In this document: piece after piece, positions 57,649-64,000 of the stretch
Numbering within the stretch: the stretch's first letter is position 1
Layout of the letters: each line of letters opens with the position of its first letter
DNA from: SPCO01 sp964427285
GTDB taxonomy: Bacteria; Chloroflexota; Limnocylindria; Limnocylindrales; CSP1-4
NCBI GenBank assembly: GCA_964427285.1
Contig: CAYRTS010000006.1
Span: 14,889-78,888 of the forward strand
DNA length: 64,000 nt
Reading direction: 5' to 3'
Made by a program: the position numbers and the translations under genes
Notes under the pieces: model-generated
The model's database searches: none
Seen by the model: only the letters and a program-made list of their open reading frames with translations
What the model was told of the DNA's origin: nothing

Positions 57649-58515
57649 TCAGCCGGCGGTGACCGGGATCGGCTTCTCGATCGGAACGCCGATCAGGCTG
57701 CCGTACTCGGTCCAGCTGCCGTCGTAGTTGCGGACCCGGCTGTAGCCGAGCAGCTCGTGCAGGACGAACCATGAGTGCGACGAGCGCTCGCCGATCCGGC
57801 AATAGGCGATCACGTCCTTGTCCGGGGTGATGCCCTTGGCCTCGTACAACGTGGCCAGTTCCTCGGCGCTCTTGAACGTGCCGTCCTCGCGAACCGTCTG
57901 CGCCCACGGAATTGACGCAGCTCCCGGGATGTGACCGGCGCGCTGAGCCGTCTCACTCATGCCCGGGGGCGCGATGATCTCGCCGTTGAACTCAGCCGGG
58001 CTGCGCACGTCCACGAGCGCCAGTCCGGGATCGCCGAGCCGCGGCAGGATGTCGTCGCGGTAGGCCCGCAAGCTGAAGTCCGCCTCCGGCAACTGGTAAC
58101 CCGTCGAGGCTTGCGAGGCGACGTCGACCTCCAGCGCCAGACCCTTGTCCAGCCAGAACTTGCGGCCACCATTGAGGATTCGCACGTCGCGATGGCCGTA
58201 CAGCTTGAGCTGCCAGTAGGCCCAGGCGGCAAACCAGTTGTTGTTGTCGCCGTACAGCACGATGGTGGTGTCGGGCCCGATCCCCGATCGAGAGAGCAGT
58301 GCCGAGAAGTCCTCGCGGGTGGCGATGTCGCGGCGAACTCCATCGGATAGTTGGCTCGTCCAGTTCCAGGCGACGGCGCCCGGGATGTGGCTCTGCTCAT
58401 AGGCCGTCGTGTCGACGTCGACCTCAACGAAGCGGACCGTTCCGTCGTTGAGGTGGTCCAGCGCCCAGGCGCTGTCGACGAGCGCGCTGTCCTTGGCGTA
58501 TCCGCTAACAGTCAT
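57649..58515 (-). CDS. sseA: Two-domain rhodanese, thiosulfate/3-mercaptopyruvate sulfurtransferase
   Basis: A 288-aa tandem rhodanese. The inactive N-terminal domain (VDSAWALDHLND, HIPGAVAWNW, LYGDNNNWFAAW) precedes the active domain with VIAYCRIGERSSHSWF; the six-residue loop CRIGER has the Cys and following Arg of thiosulfate-type rhodaneses. It moves sulfane sulfur to cyanide or thiols and could feed the sulfur-carrier and Fe-S systems earlier in the window. A GAGGGA ribosome site precedes the ATG. Confidence 0.93.
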   Translation of the reverse strand: MTVSGYAKDSALVDSAWALDHLNDGTVRFVEVDVDTTAYEQSHIPGAVAWNWTSQLSDGVRRDIATREDFSALLSRSGIGPDTTIVLYGDNNNWFAAWAYWQLKLYGHRDVRILNGGRKFWLDKGLALEVDVASQASTGYQLPEADFSLRAYRDDILPRLGDPGLALVDVRSPAEFNGEIIAPPGMSETAQRAGHIPGAASIPWAQTVREDGTFKSAEELATLYEAKGITPDKDVIAYCRIGERSSHSWFVLHELLGYSRVRNYDGSWTEYGSLIGVPIEKPIPVTAG

Positions 58516-58586
58516 GGTGGTCAGTCCCTCTGGGTGCAGGTCTTACGAGGCTTGAAGGAGAGGCGCGTGTTTCGCGGCTTTCGGGT

Positions 58587-59093
58587 TCAGTCGCCCGAGG
58601 TGAGTCGGTCGCGACGGCTGAACGCAGCCAGCCGCTCTGTACAGGACGCCGCCTGGCGCTGTGCCTGGCGCACGATCCACGGATCCACCCGGCTCGAATC
58701 CTCGATGGTAAGCGTGGCGCCGTACGGTCCGTCCTCGACGACGATGCCCGAGCTGTTCCGATAATCGGCCATCCAGTTGGCCTGGAGTTGCAGCGCGACA
58801 TCGGCCACGACGGACGCGCTGAACAGCCAGTCGAGATACGTCGCGTTGAGCCGCTCCACGATGTCCGCCACGCGGATCGAGCGGCCTCGTTCGAGGCGCG
58901 CCAGAAGGTCCATCACCCGGAGTGCGCTGAATGGGTCACCGCTCTCCGCTATCGATGGCGGGCTGATCGCCGGATCCGGGAGGCCGTGGGGGGCGGGGCG
59001 CAACGGCGGGAGCCCGATGGCGGTGACGGGGGCTTCGATCACGGGACTGCATATCTCCGACTGGATCGCTCGGGATTGGCCGAAGCCTACCAT
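58587..59093 (-). CDS. Hypothetical protein divergent from the S41 peptidase
   Basis: A protein of up to 168 aa with no family recognised. The first ~55 residues are Pro-rich and may be upstream non-coding sequence; the likely fold starts near MDLLARLERGRSIRVADIV and continues with YLDWLFSASVVADVALQLQA and DPWIVRQAQRQAASCTERL. The start is therefore uncertain (59093 or about 58913). An inverted repeat of the Rrf2-like form lies at 59053-59077, inside the longer frame. Confidence 0.55.
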   Translation of the reverse strand: MVGFGQSRAIQSEICSPVIEAPVTAIGLPPLRPAPHGLPDPAISPPSIAESGDPFSALRVMDLLARLERGRSIRVADIVERLNATYLDWLFSASVVADVALQLQANWMADYRNSSGIVVEDGPYGATLTIEDSSRVDPWIVRQAQRQAASCTERLAAFSRRDRLTSGD

Positions 59094-59289
59094 CGAGACA
59101 TCGGCCCGTCATCTGTTGGTCCTTCGGCACCGCCGGTCCTTCGGCTGGGGCATTCATCGTGCGAACGAACCTTCATCCGTTGGACAACGTGTTCGCAACC
59201 GATCTCGGGCATCCTTGGGCGGCCGGATCATGCGTCCGACACCGATCCGCTTCGGCAGATCGGGCAGCCGTCTGCACGACACGAGCACG

Positions 59290-60678
59290 ATGCCAGCGAT
59301 GGATCCCGATCCGATCCCGACCGAACCGACCACCGATCCCGCGCCGCCCGACGCGACGTCAGTCGCCGACGGCCCCTCCCAGGCTTCGGGTTCACCGGCG
59401 GCCGGCCGAGGACGCGGGCCGCGGTTCCGTCGCGCGGTCACCGGCCTGGCGCTCGTGCTGACCTTCAGTGTTGGGATCGGGGTCGGTCGGATTGCCTCAC
59501 CCGCCGCGGGTGGAGCAGCCGGGACGACCCCGGGCCCAGCCGCCACGGAGTCCCAGACCGCCCTCGACCTCGTGAATCAGGCGTGGGAGATTCTCCAGGA
59601 CGACTACATCGGCGCGGCCGAGCTTGACCAGACGGCCCTGGCCTACGGCGCCATCGAAGGCATGGCCGACGCCGTCGGCGATACCGGACACACGATGTTC
59701 ATGACCCCTGAGGAGCGAGCCGAGCGGTCGCGCGAGCTGGCTGGCTCGTATGTCGGGATCGGTGTCCGGATCGACATGCCCGAGGGCGGTTTGCCGATCA
59801 TCGTCACGGTCTTTGGTGCCAGCCCCGCAGAGGCCGCCGGGATCCGGAGCGGCGACCAGATCGTCGCGGTCGACAGCCAGGCAACGGAGGGCCATGCCCT
59901 CGACGAGGTCGTAGGCTGGATCCGCGGTGAAGCCGGAACCGCAGTCGTCCTCACGGTACGTGCCGGGGCGGACGGTCCGGAACATGAGCTGAGCGTCGTC
60001 CGAGCGGAAGTGGCCGTCCAGGTTGTCACGTGGGCGATGGTGCCCGGTACGACCACGGCGGTCCTCCGACTCGAGCAGTTCTCGCAAGGCTCGGCGGACG
60101 AGCTCAAGCTGGCGCTAGTGGACGTACTGGCCGCCGGGGCCGAGCGCCTCGTCCTCGATCTGCGCGGTAATCCGGGCGGCTACGTCAACGAGGCCATCGG
60201 GGTCGCCAGCCAGTTCCTTGCGAGCGGCGACGTCTTCGTGGAGCGAAACGCAGCGGGAGAGCAGACCCGCCACGAGGTTTCCCCTGACGGCGTCGCCACG
60301 GCGCTCCCGCTCGTCGTGCTGATCGATGGCAACACGGCGAGCTCGGCCGAGATCGTCTCCGGCGCGCTACAGGACGCCGCGCGAGGACAGCTGATCGGGG
60401 TCACGACCTACGGTACGGGCACGGTCCTCGGCGAATTCCCGCTGGCCGACGGCTCTGCCCTTCGTGTTGGGACGGTCGAATGGCTGACGCCCAAGGGACG
60501 CCGAATCTGGCACGAGGGAATCGTTCCCGATGTACCGGTGGAGCGCGCGGCCGACGTGCCGGCGATCCTGCCCGATGACCTGCGGACCATGAGCCTGACC
60601 GAGCTCGGAGCGCTGGCGGACCCTCAGCTTGCCCGTGCGCTGACGCTGGTCGCGGCCGTGGAGGCGCCGGCGGGTTGA
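59290..60678 (+). CDS. ctpA: S41 (CtpA/Tsp-type) C-terminal processing peptidase-like, Lys lacking
   Basis: A ~462-aa protein. A Pro/Asp/Ala-rich cytosolic segment leads to one membrane helix (VTGLALVLTFSVGIGVGRI), then the S41 helical part (NQAWEILQDDYIGAAELD), a PDZ domain (SPAEAAGIRSGDQIVAVDS) and the catalytic domain with LDLRGNPGGYVNEA and NTASSAEIVSGALQDA (Ser). The segment that normally reads TFGKG is TYGTG here, so the general-base Lys is absent at its usual place. The start is uncertain (59290 or 59230). Faces outside the membrane. Confidence 0.88.
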   Translation: MPAMDPDPIPTEPTTDPAPPDATSVADGPSQASGSPAAGRGRGPRFRRAVTGLALVLTFSVGIGVGRIASPAAGGAAGTTPGPAATESQTALDLVNQAWEILQDDYIGAAELDQTALAYGAIEGMADAVGDTGHTMFMTPEERAERSRELAGSYVGIGVRIDMPEGGLPIIVTVFGASPAEAAGIRSGDQIVAVDSQATEGHALDEVVGWIRGEAGTAVVLTVRAGADGPEHELSVVRAEVAVQVVTWAMVPGTTTAVLRLEQFSQGSADELKLALVDVLAAGAERLVLDLRGNPGGYVNEAIGVASQFLASGDVFVERNAAGEQTRHEVSPDGVATALPLVVLIDGNTASSAEIVSGALQDAARGQLIGVTTYGTGTVLGEFPLADGSALRVGTVEWLTPKGRRIWHEGIVPDVPVERAADVPAILPDDLRTMSLTELGALADPQLARALTLVAAVEAPAG

Positions 60679-60711
60679 GGGCCGCCCGCGGGCTGCTCAG
60701 CCTGGGATCGC

Positions 60712-61722
60712 TCAGCCGGCGAGCGATCTCCATGTCCAGGTCATCTCGGCGGTCAGCGGCCGGCCGGGAATGACGATCGAGGCGGTGCCGGTGTTGAGCG
60801 CGTCGGGTGGCGCCGTCTGCGGCTCGACGCAGAGCGCGTGATCCGGAACGGTGTAGACGACCCAGGTCTGGCAGTCCGATTCGATCTTTAGCTCCAGGAA
60901 GTGGGGCCAACGCACAACGGGTGGCCGGCGCAGGTCCGTGAAACAGTCGTCCCACGGTCCGGGCGGTGGCGGGCCCAGCTCCGTCGTCGCGATCCCGGCC
61001 CCGTCGCGACGGAACATGGCTCCGGCATCGAGATCGATCTCGAGGGGACCGGCCGCTTCCCCGAGCGTGCCGCCGATGGTGGACAGAAGCTGCCGCTTGA
61101 ACCACGGGTGCCATCCGATCGACGCCGGCATCGCCTCGTCCGCATACAACTCCAGCCGGCAGGTGAGCCGGCCGGCCTCGAGCGCGAACCGCTGGACAGC
61201 CCTCCCGGCGAAGGGCCACCAGGGCCCAAGCTCCGTCGTGATCGTCCGGTCGTCCACCAGCGCCCAGCGCCGATCGAGCACGGTCCCGTGGATGGCATGC
61301 GGTGGCAGGTTCGCCGGCAGCTCGTAGCGCCGTCCGCGGAACTCGAACCGGCCATCCCGAACCCGCCCAGCGAAGGGCACCATGGGAAAGGAGCCCCAGG
61401 CGAACGGTCCGAATCCCTCGGTGACGAGCAGCTCGCAGCCGTCGACCACGAACGAAGCCAGTCGACCACCGGCGCCGAGATCGATGACGGCTTCAACACT
61501 CGGGGCGCTCAGGCGGAGGAGTTCAGGCGGCGCGTCGCCCGCGTCGCGGTCGCTCGGCATGCTGATCATGAGCGTGCCGCCGTCGGCGGCAGCCACCGGT
61601 CGAAGCGGCGTGCCCTTGGCGATCAGCTCGTTGGCCGGCGGAGTAGTGCGGAAGATCTGCTGCTCGATCCCGACCATGACGCCGCCGATGGTCTGCCCGA
61701 CGGACGGGCGCTTCTTCGACAT
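60712..61722 (-). CDS. Aldose 1-epimerase-like protein with short N-terminal extension
   Basis: A 336-aa protein. From ~60 on it is a galactose-mutarotase-like beta-sandwich: GGRLASFVVDG, MVPFAGRVRDGRFEFRG, PHAIHGTVLDRRW (first His), SIGWHPWFKR (second His) and CVEPQTAPPDALN with the catalytic Glu. The first ~50 residues (KRPSVGQTIGGVMVGIEQQI, then TTPPANELI) look like a separate small domain. ATG at 61722 is chosen because it overlaps the stop of a micro-ORF (TGATG); ATG 61569 would give the epimerase alone. Sugar substrate unknown. Confidence 0.82.
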   Translation of the reverse strand: MSKKRPSVGQTIGGVMVGIEQQIFRTTPPANELIAKGTPLRPVAAADGGTLMISMPSDRDAGDAPPELLRLSAPSVEAVIDLGAGGRLASFVVDGCELLVTEGFGPFAWGSFPMVPFAGRVRDGRFEFRGRRYELPANLPPHAIHGTVLDRRWALVDDRTITTELGPWWPFAGRAVQRFALEAGRLTCRLELYADEAMPASIGWHPWFKRQLLSTIGGTLGEAAGPLEIDLDAGAMFRRDGAGIATTELGPPPPGPWDDCFTDLRRPPVVRWPHFLELKIESDCQTWVVYTVPDHALCVEPQTAPPDALNTGTASIVIPGRPLTAEMTWTWRSLAG

Positions 61723-61826
61723 CAGGCCAGAGTCGGGATGGCGGCTATGAGGATGATGACGACCGCGGTGACCGCGACGACAACCCAGCCATAGAAGATC
61801 TGGCTGGGAACCGGGCCCACAGACAT
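61722..61826 (-). CDS. 34-residue single-helix membrane micro-protein coupled to the epimerase gene
   Basis: The frame from ATG 61826 encodes MSVGPVPSQIFYGW and then VVVAVTAVVIILIAAIPTLA, a single hydrophobic helix. Its TGA overlaps the next ATG (TGATG), and TAGACT (61833-61838) lies exactly 6 nt before its start, matching the leaderless pattern. The IFYGWVVVAV stretch resembles the first helix of some MFS transporters, so a truncated remnant is an alternative to a genuine small protein. No known family. Confidence 0.5.
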   Translation of the reverse strand: MSVGPVPSQIFYGWVVVAVTAVVIILIAAIPTLA

Positions 61827-62142
61827 TCCAGGAGTCTAGCGAGGTGCCGACGAACGGATTGGCCGTCTGAGATTGGGAGGCCGGGTCTGGCAAACAGCAC
61901 CGCACCATCGCGGTGCTCGGAGCGCCCGGCGATGACCCGGCTCGGGTGTCGGCCGGTGCCTGCTGGACACGGACACGCACCGAAGCGGCACCACGTCGTC
62001 GTTCAACCGTCCAGTGCCGACCCACAGGCACACACGTCGATGCTGACGATCTGGTGAGTCCCGCTGTCAGCCCCCGGTCCGGCTGACGTCGCGCCCAGGC
62101 CCGGTGGCACCGTCGTATCTGGACGTGCCCACTGTGGCTCGG
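61827..62142. other. Intergenic region, no gene recognised
   Basis: About 316 bp between the micro-ORF and the kamA stop, all on the minus-strand side of the epimerase unit. Apart from the -10-like TAGACT near 61833 it shows only short frames without similarity. No RNA gene or clear terminator was seen. Confidence 0.45.
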
Positions 62143-63801
62143 CTAGAGCAGCTCTCCGTGGGCTGAAGCCGTGGGCTCACCCTCGCGGGGACGAGGCTCC
62201 TCGCCCGGTCCGTAGTCGGTGGCTGCGGGCTGTGCCAGCGTCGCGGATGAGGCCGGGAGCGCGGCCATGGCTCCGACGCCGTTCTCGGACTCCAACACTC
62301 GCAGCGGCCCGCTCGCTTGACCCTCGATGGCCCCGACGCCGAAGGGCACCCACTTGGACGGGTCCTGGAGCCGGTGGGCTTCGGTATTTCCGCGGCTGTG
62401 GGTCTCCGCGAATCCGCGCGGCTCGATCCACATCCGCTCGCCCTCGAGGAGACCGAGGATGCCGGACTGGCCGGGCTCAGGCCGCTCGTGCTGGCAGTAC
62501 GCGCACGCCGCCGAATCGTGGCGCTGGTAGTGCTCGGGCTCCTCGTAGGTGGTGATGTAGCCCTCGTAATTGCGCAAGACCACCTTGTGATCGCTGTAGC
62601 TGATCAGGTAGTTGGGCATGACCGGGATCTTCCCGCCGCCGCCCGGCGCATCGATCACGAAGGTCGGCACGGCGTACCCGCTGGTGTGGCCCCGCAGGCC
62701 CTCCATGATCTCCAGGCCCTTGCCCACGGGCGTCCGGAAATGCCCGGAACCCTCGACCAGGTCGCACTGGTAGAGGTAGTACGGTCGGATCCGGTTCGCC
62801 ACGAGCTTGTGGACCAGCGAGCGCTGGATGTGGACGCAGTCGTTGACGCCGGCCAGCAGGACGCTCTGGTTCCCGACTGGCAAACCTGCCCTGGTCAGCT
62901 TGTCAACCGCCCGCGACACCTCCGGGGTGATCTCGTTGGGGTGGTTGAAATGAAGGTTGATCCAGAGCGGGTGGTACTTCTCAAGGACCTCGCACAATTC
63001 GTCATCGATCCGCTGCGGCAGGAAGACCGGCACGCGGCTCCCGATCCGGACGATCTCGATGTGCGGGATCTCGCGCAGCCCACGCAGGATCGATTCGAAC
63101 AGCTTCGGTGCCAGGGTCAGGCCGTCGCCGCCGGAGATCAGGACGTCGCGGACCTGGGGCGTCCGACGCAGGTAGTCCAGCTGCGCCTCATGGTCCTTGC
63201 GGTTGAAGTTTTGGGTCGGGTCGCCCACGATCCGCGATCGAGTGCAATAGCGGCAATAGCTGGCGCACTGGGTCGTCACGAGCATCAGGACCCGGTCCGG
63301 GTAGCGATGCACGAGCCCCGGAACCGGCGAGTGGCGGTCCTCTGCCAGCGAGTCCTCCATCATCGCCGTGAAGGCCTGTTGCTCGCGGCCGAGCGGGACC
63401 ACCTGGCGCCGAATCGGGTCGTTGGGATCCTTCGGGTCGATCAGGCTGATGAAGTAGGGCGTGATATCCACCCGGAACTTGTCCGGAGCGGACAGACCGG
63501 CGCGCTCCTCGTCCGTCAACTCCAGGATCTTCTCGATTTCCTGAAGGTCGTTGACCCGGTGGCTGAGCTGCCAGCGCCAGTCGTTCCACTGGGCGTCCGG
63601 CACGTCCTCGAACATTGGAGCTCGCCGACTGACCGCGGGGCGACCGTCCGGTCCCACCGCCCGAGCTGGGTCCGCCAGGTTCACAAACGCCGTCTCGCCG
63701 GCAGCACGGGACGCGTCCTGATGTGCAACCGCGGCCCTGATCTCCTGGGCGTCCACTCCGGCGGACCTCCGACTACTGAGCGCTCGCGACCTCGTCAGCA
63801 T
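62143..63801 (-). CDS. kamA: Lysine 2,3-aminomutase-type radical SAM enzyme
   Basis: A 552-aa radical SAM/PLP enzyme. The [4Fe-4S] cysteines are Cys179, Cys183 and Cys186 in CASYCRYC; DVLISGGDGLTL binds SAM; IVRIGSRVPVFLPQRI and DAPGGGGKIPVMPNYLIS with the PLP lysine region are KamA blocks. It would convert L-lysine to beta-lysine (a degradation step or osmolyte precursor); glutamate or other substrates occur in the family. Longer than usual (~420-470 aa) by ~60 residues at each end, the C-terminal tail being disordered. A palindrome covers its start codon. Confidence 0.9.
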   Translation of the reverse strand: MLTRSRALSSRRSAGVDAQEIRAAVAHQDASRAAGETAFVNLADPARAVGPDGRPAVSRRAPMFEDVPDAQWNDWRWQLSHRVNDLQEIEKILELTDEERAGLSAPDKFRVDITPYFISLIDPKDPNDPIRRQVVPLGREQQAFTAMMEDSLAEDRHSPVPGLVHRYPDRVLMLVTTQCASYCRYCTRSRIVGDPTQNFNRKDHEAQLDYLRRTPQVRDVLISGGDGLTLAPKLFESILRGLREIPHIEIVRIGSRVPVFLPQRIDDELCEVLEKYHPLWINLHFNHPNEITPEVSRAVDKLTRAGLPVGNQSVLLAGVNDCVHIQRSLVHKLVANRIRPYYLYQCDLVEGSGHFRTPVGKGLEIMEGLRGHTSGYAVPTFVIDAPGGGGKIPVMPNYLISYSDHKVVLRNYEGYITTYEEPEHYQRHDSAACAYCQHERPEPGQSGILGLLEGERMWIEPRGFAETHSRGNTEAHRLQDPSKWVPFGVGAIEGQASGPLRVLESENGVGAMAALPASSATLAQPAATDYGPGEEPRPREGEPTASAHGELL

Positions 63802-63862
63802 GCATAGAAACTATGCACTCTGCAAGTCGAACGATCATAGCGGACGGCCAGCGAAGTGGTCC
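63801..63862 (-). promoter_or_regulatory. kamA promoter and palindrome over the start codon
   Basis: On the minus strand TGGACC (63858-63863), an 18-bp spacer and TATGAT (63834-63839) form a likely promoter starting near 63827. A perfect 7-bp inverted repeat TGCATAG (63801-63807) and CTATGCA (63811-63817) lies just downstream and includes the first base of the ATG. It could be a repressor operator or an mRNA hairpin that hides the start. Confidence 0.5.
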
Positions 63863-63955
63863 ACTGACCCAATGGTCAGGGCAGGTGGGCGGGCGCCCAG
63901 TCTGGGATAGCGGCGAGGCCGAGGTCAACGCACCGCGATCGGGCCGCCGATCCGG

Positions 63956-64000
63956 CTATTCCCCGATCACGGACCAGAGGAAGCCCATCATGATGAAGAA
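63956..64000 (-). CDS. Possible C-terminal end of a membrane protein at the window edge
   Basis: The last 45 bases read on the minus strand as FFIMMGFLWSVIGE-stop, in frame to the window edge. The hydrophobic composition suggests the end of a membrane protein. Only 14 residues are visible, so this is a weak call and no family can be given. Confidence 0.3.
   Translation of the reverse strand, partial: FFIMMGFLWSVIGE

Noticed and set aside
1..64000. tRNA, rRNA or other structured RNA genes
   Set aside because: Intergenic stretches were read on both strands and no cloverleaf-like sequence or rRNA segment was recognised; a covariance-model search was not possible here.

Overview
The window is a high-GC bacterial scaffold of about 64 kb with almost no insertion-type DNA. 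Its gene content points to an aerobic or facultative member of the Chloroflexota, most likely the Limnocylindria/Ellin6529 side. This placement is inference from gene content: a hemACDBQLEH operon with a chlorite-dismutase-type HemQ, Suf-type Fe-S assembly with SufU, a class III cyclase fused to an NB-ARC-type ATPase, an acyl-ACP desaturase and an MttB-type corrinoid methyltransferase system. Operons are very tight (ATGA, GTGA and TGATG overlaps). Several operon-first genes carry a -10-like TAnnnT box 6-7 nt before the start codon, as expected for leaderless mRNAs. A 100-N gap at 25723-25822 and the identical 55-nt sequences on both sides show that this is a scaffolded draft, probably metagenomic, assembly.

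Layout. 1-6233: the 3' end of an EAL-domain gene, an HxlR regulator divergent from a cytosolic HtrA-like protease, purEK divergent from a nucleoside hydrolase, and a tandem universal stress protein. 6290-9359: a sulfur-carrier cysteine pathway (Mec/CysO peptidase, CysM, CysO, and a rhodanese-MoeB activating enzyme). 9568-15792: Fe-S assembly (sufU; rrf2-sufC-sufS) interleaved with two toxin-antitoxin pairs and an acyl-ACP desaturase. 15942-20061: DinB-like protein, an 874-aa cyclase/ATPase regulator, a decayed SnoaL-like fragment and a DUF1905 gene. 20062-28116: a minus-strand corrinoid methyltransferase operon, with a divergent IclR regulator at 28229. 29117-37886: an HTH regulator followed by eight overlapping heme genes. 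37901-47172: etfAB and a dimethylglycine/sarcosine dehydrogenase, then a betaine-type ABC transporter. 47719-58515: Bax-inhibitor-1 homologue, a SufT-like DUF59 protein, small hypotheticals, pabB-pabC-hypothetical-DUF885 operon, P1 peptidase, an ECF sigma factor with a membrane partner, and a two-rhodanese sulfurtransferase. 58587-64000: a hypothetical gene, an S41 peptidase lacking the usual lysine, a 34-aa membrane micro-ORF coupled to an aldose epimerase, and a KamA-type aminomutase.

How it fits together. The regions on both sides of the heme operon read as one catabolic theme. A substrate-binding lipoprotein, a fused double permease and an ATPase import a betaine-like quaternary amine. 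A non-pyrrolysine MttB-family enzyme would pass one methyl group to a corrinoid protein, and a DHPS-like methyltransferase would pass it on to tetrahydrofolate. A RACo-type ASKHA/[2Fe-2S] protein would reactivate cob(II)alamin, and a MetF-like enzyme would oxidise the methyl-THF. The remaining N-methyl groups of dimethylglycine or sarcosine would be removed by the FAD/GcvT dehydrogenase with electrons going to EtfAB. The exact substrate is not determined by sequence.

The regulatory sites proposed here (an HxlR palindrome, an Rrf2 inverted repeat shared by rrf2-sufCS and sufU, IclR-type TGGAA/TTCCA half-sites, and a palindrome over the kamA start) were read by eye and are untested. I saw no tRNA or rRNA genes, no CRISPR array, no intact insertion sequence and no replication origin.
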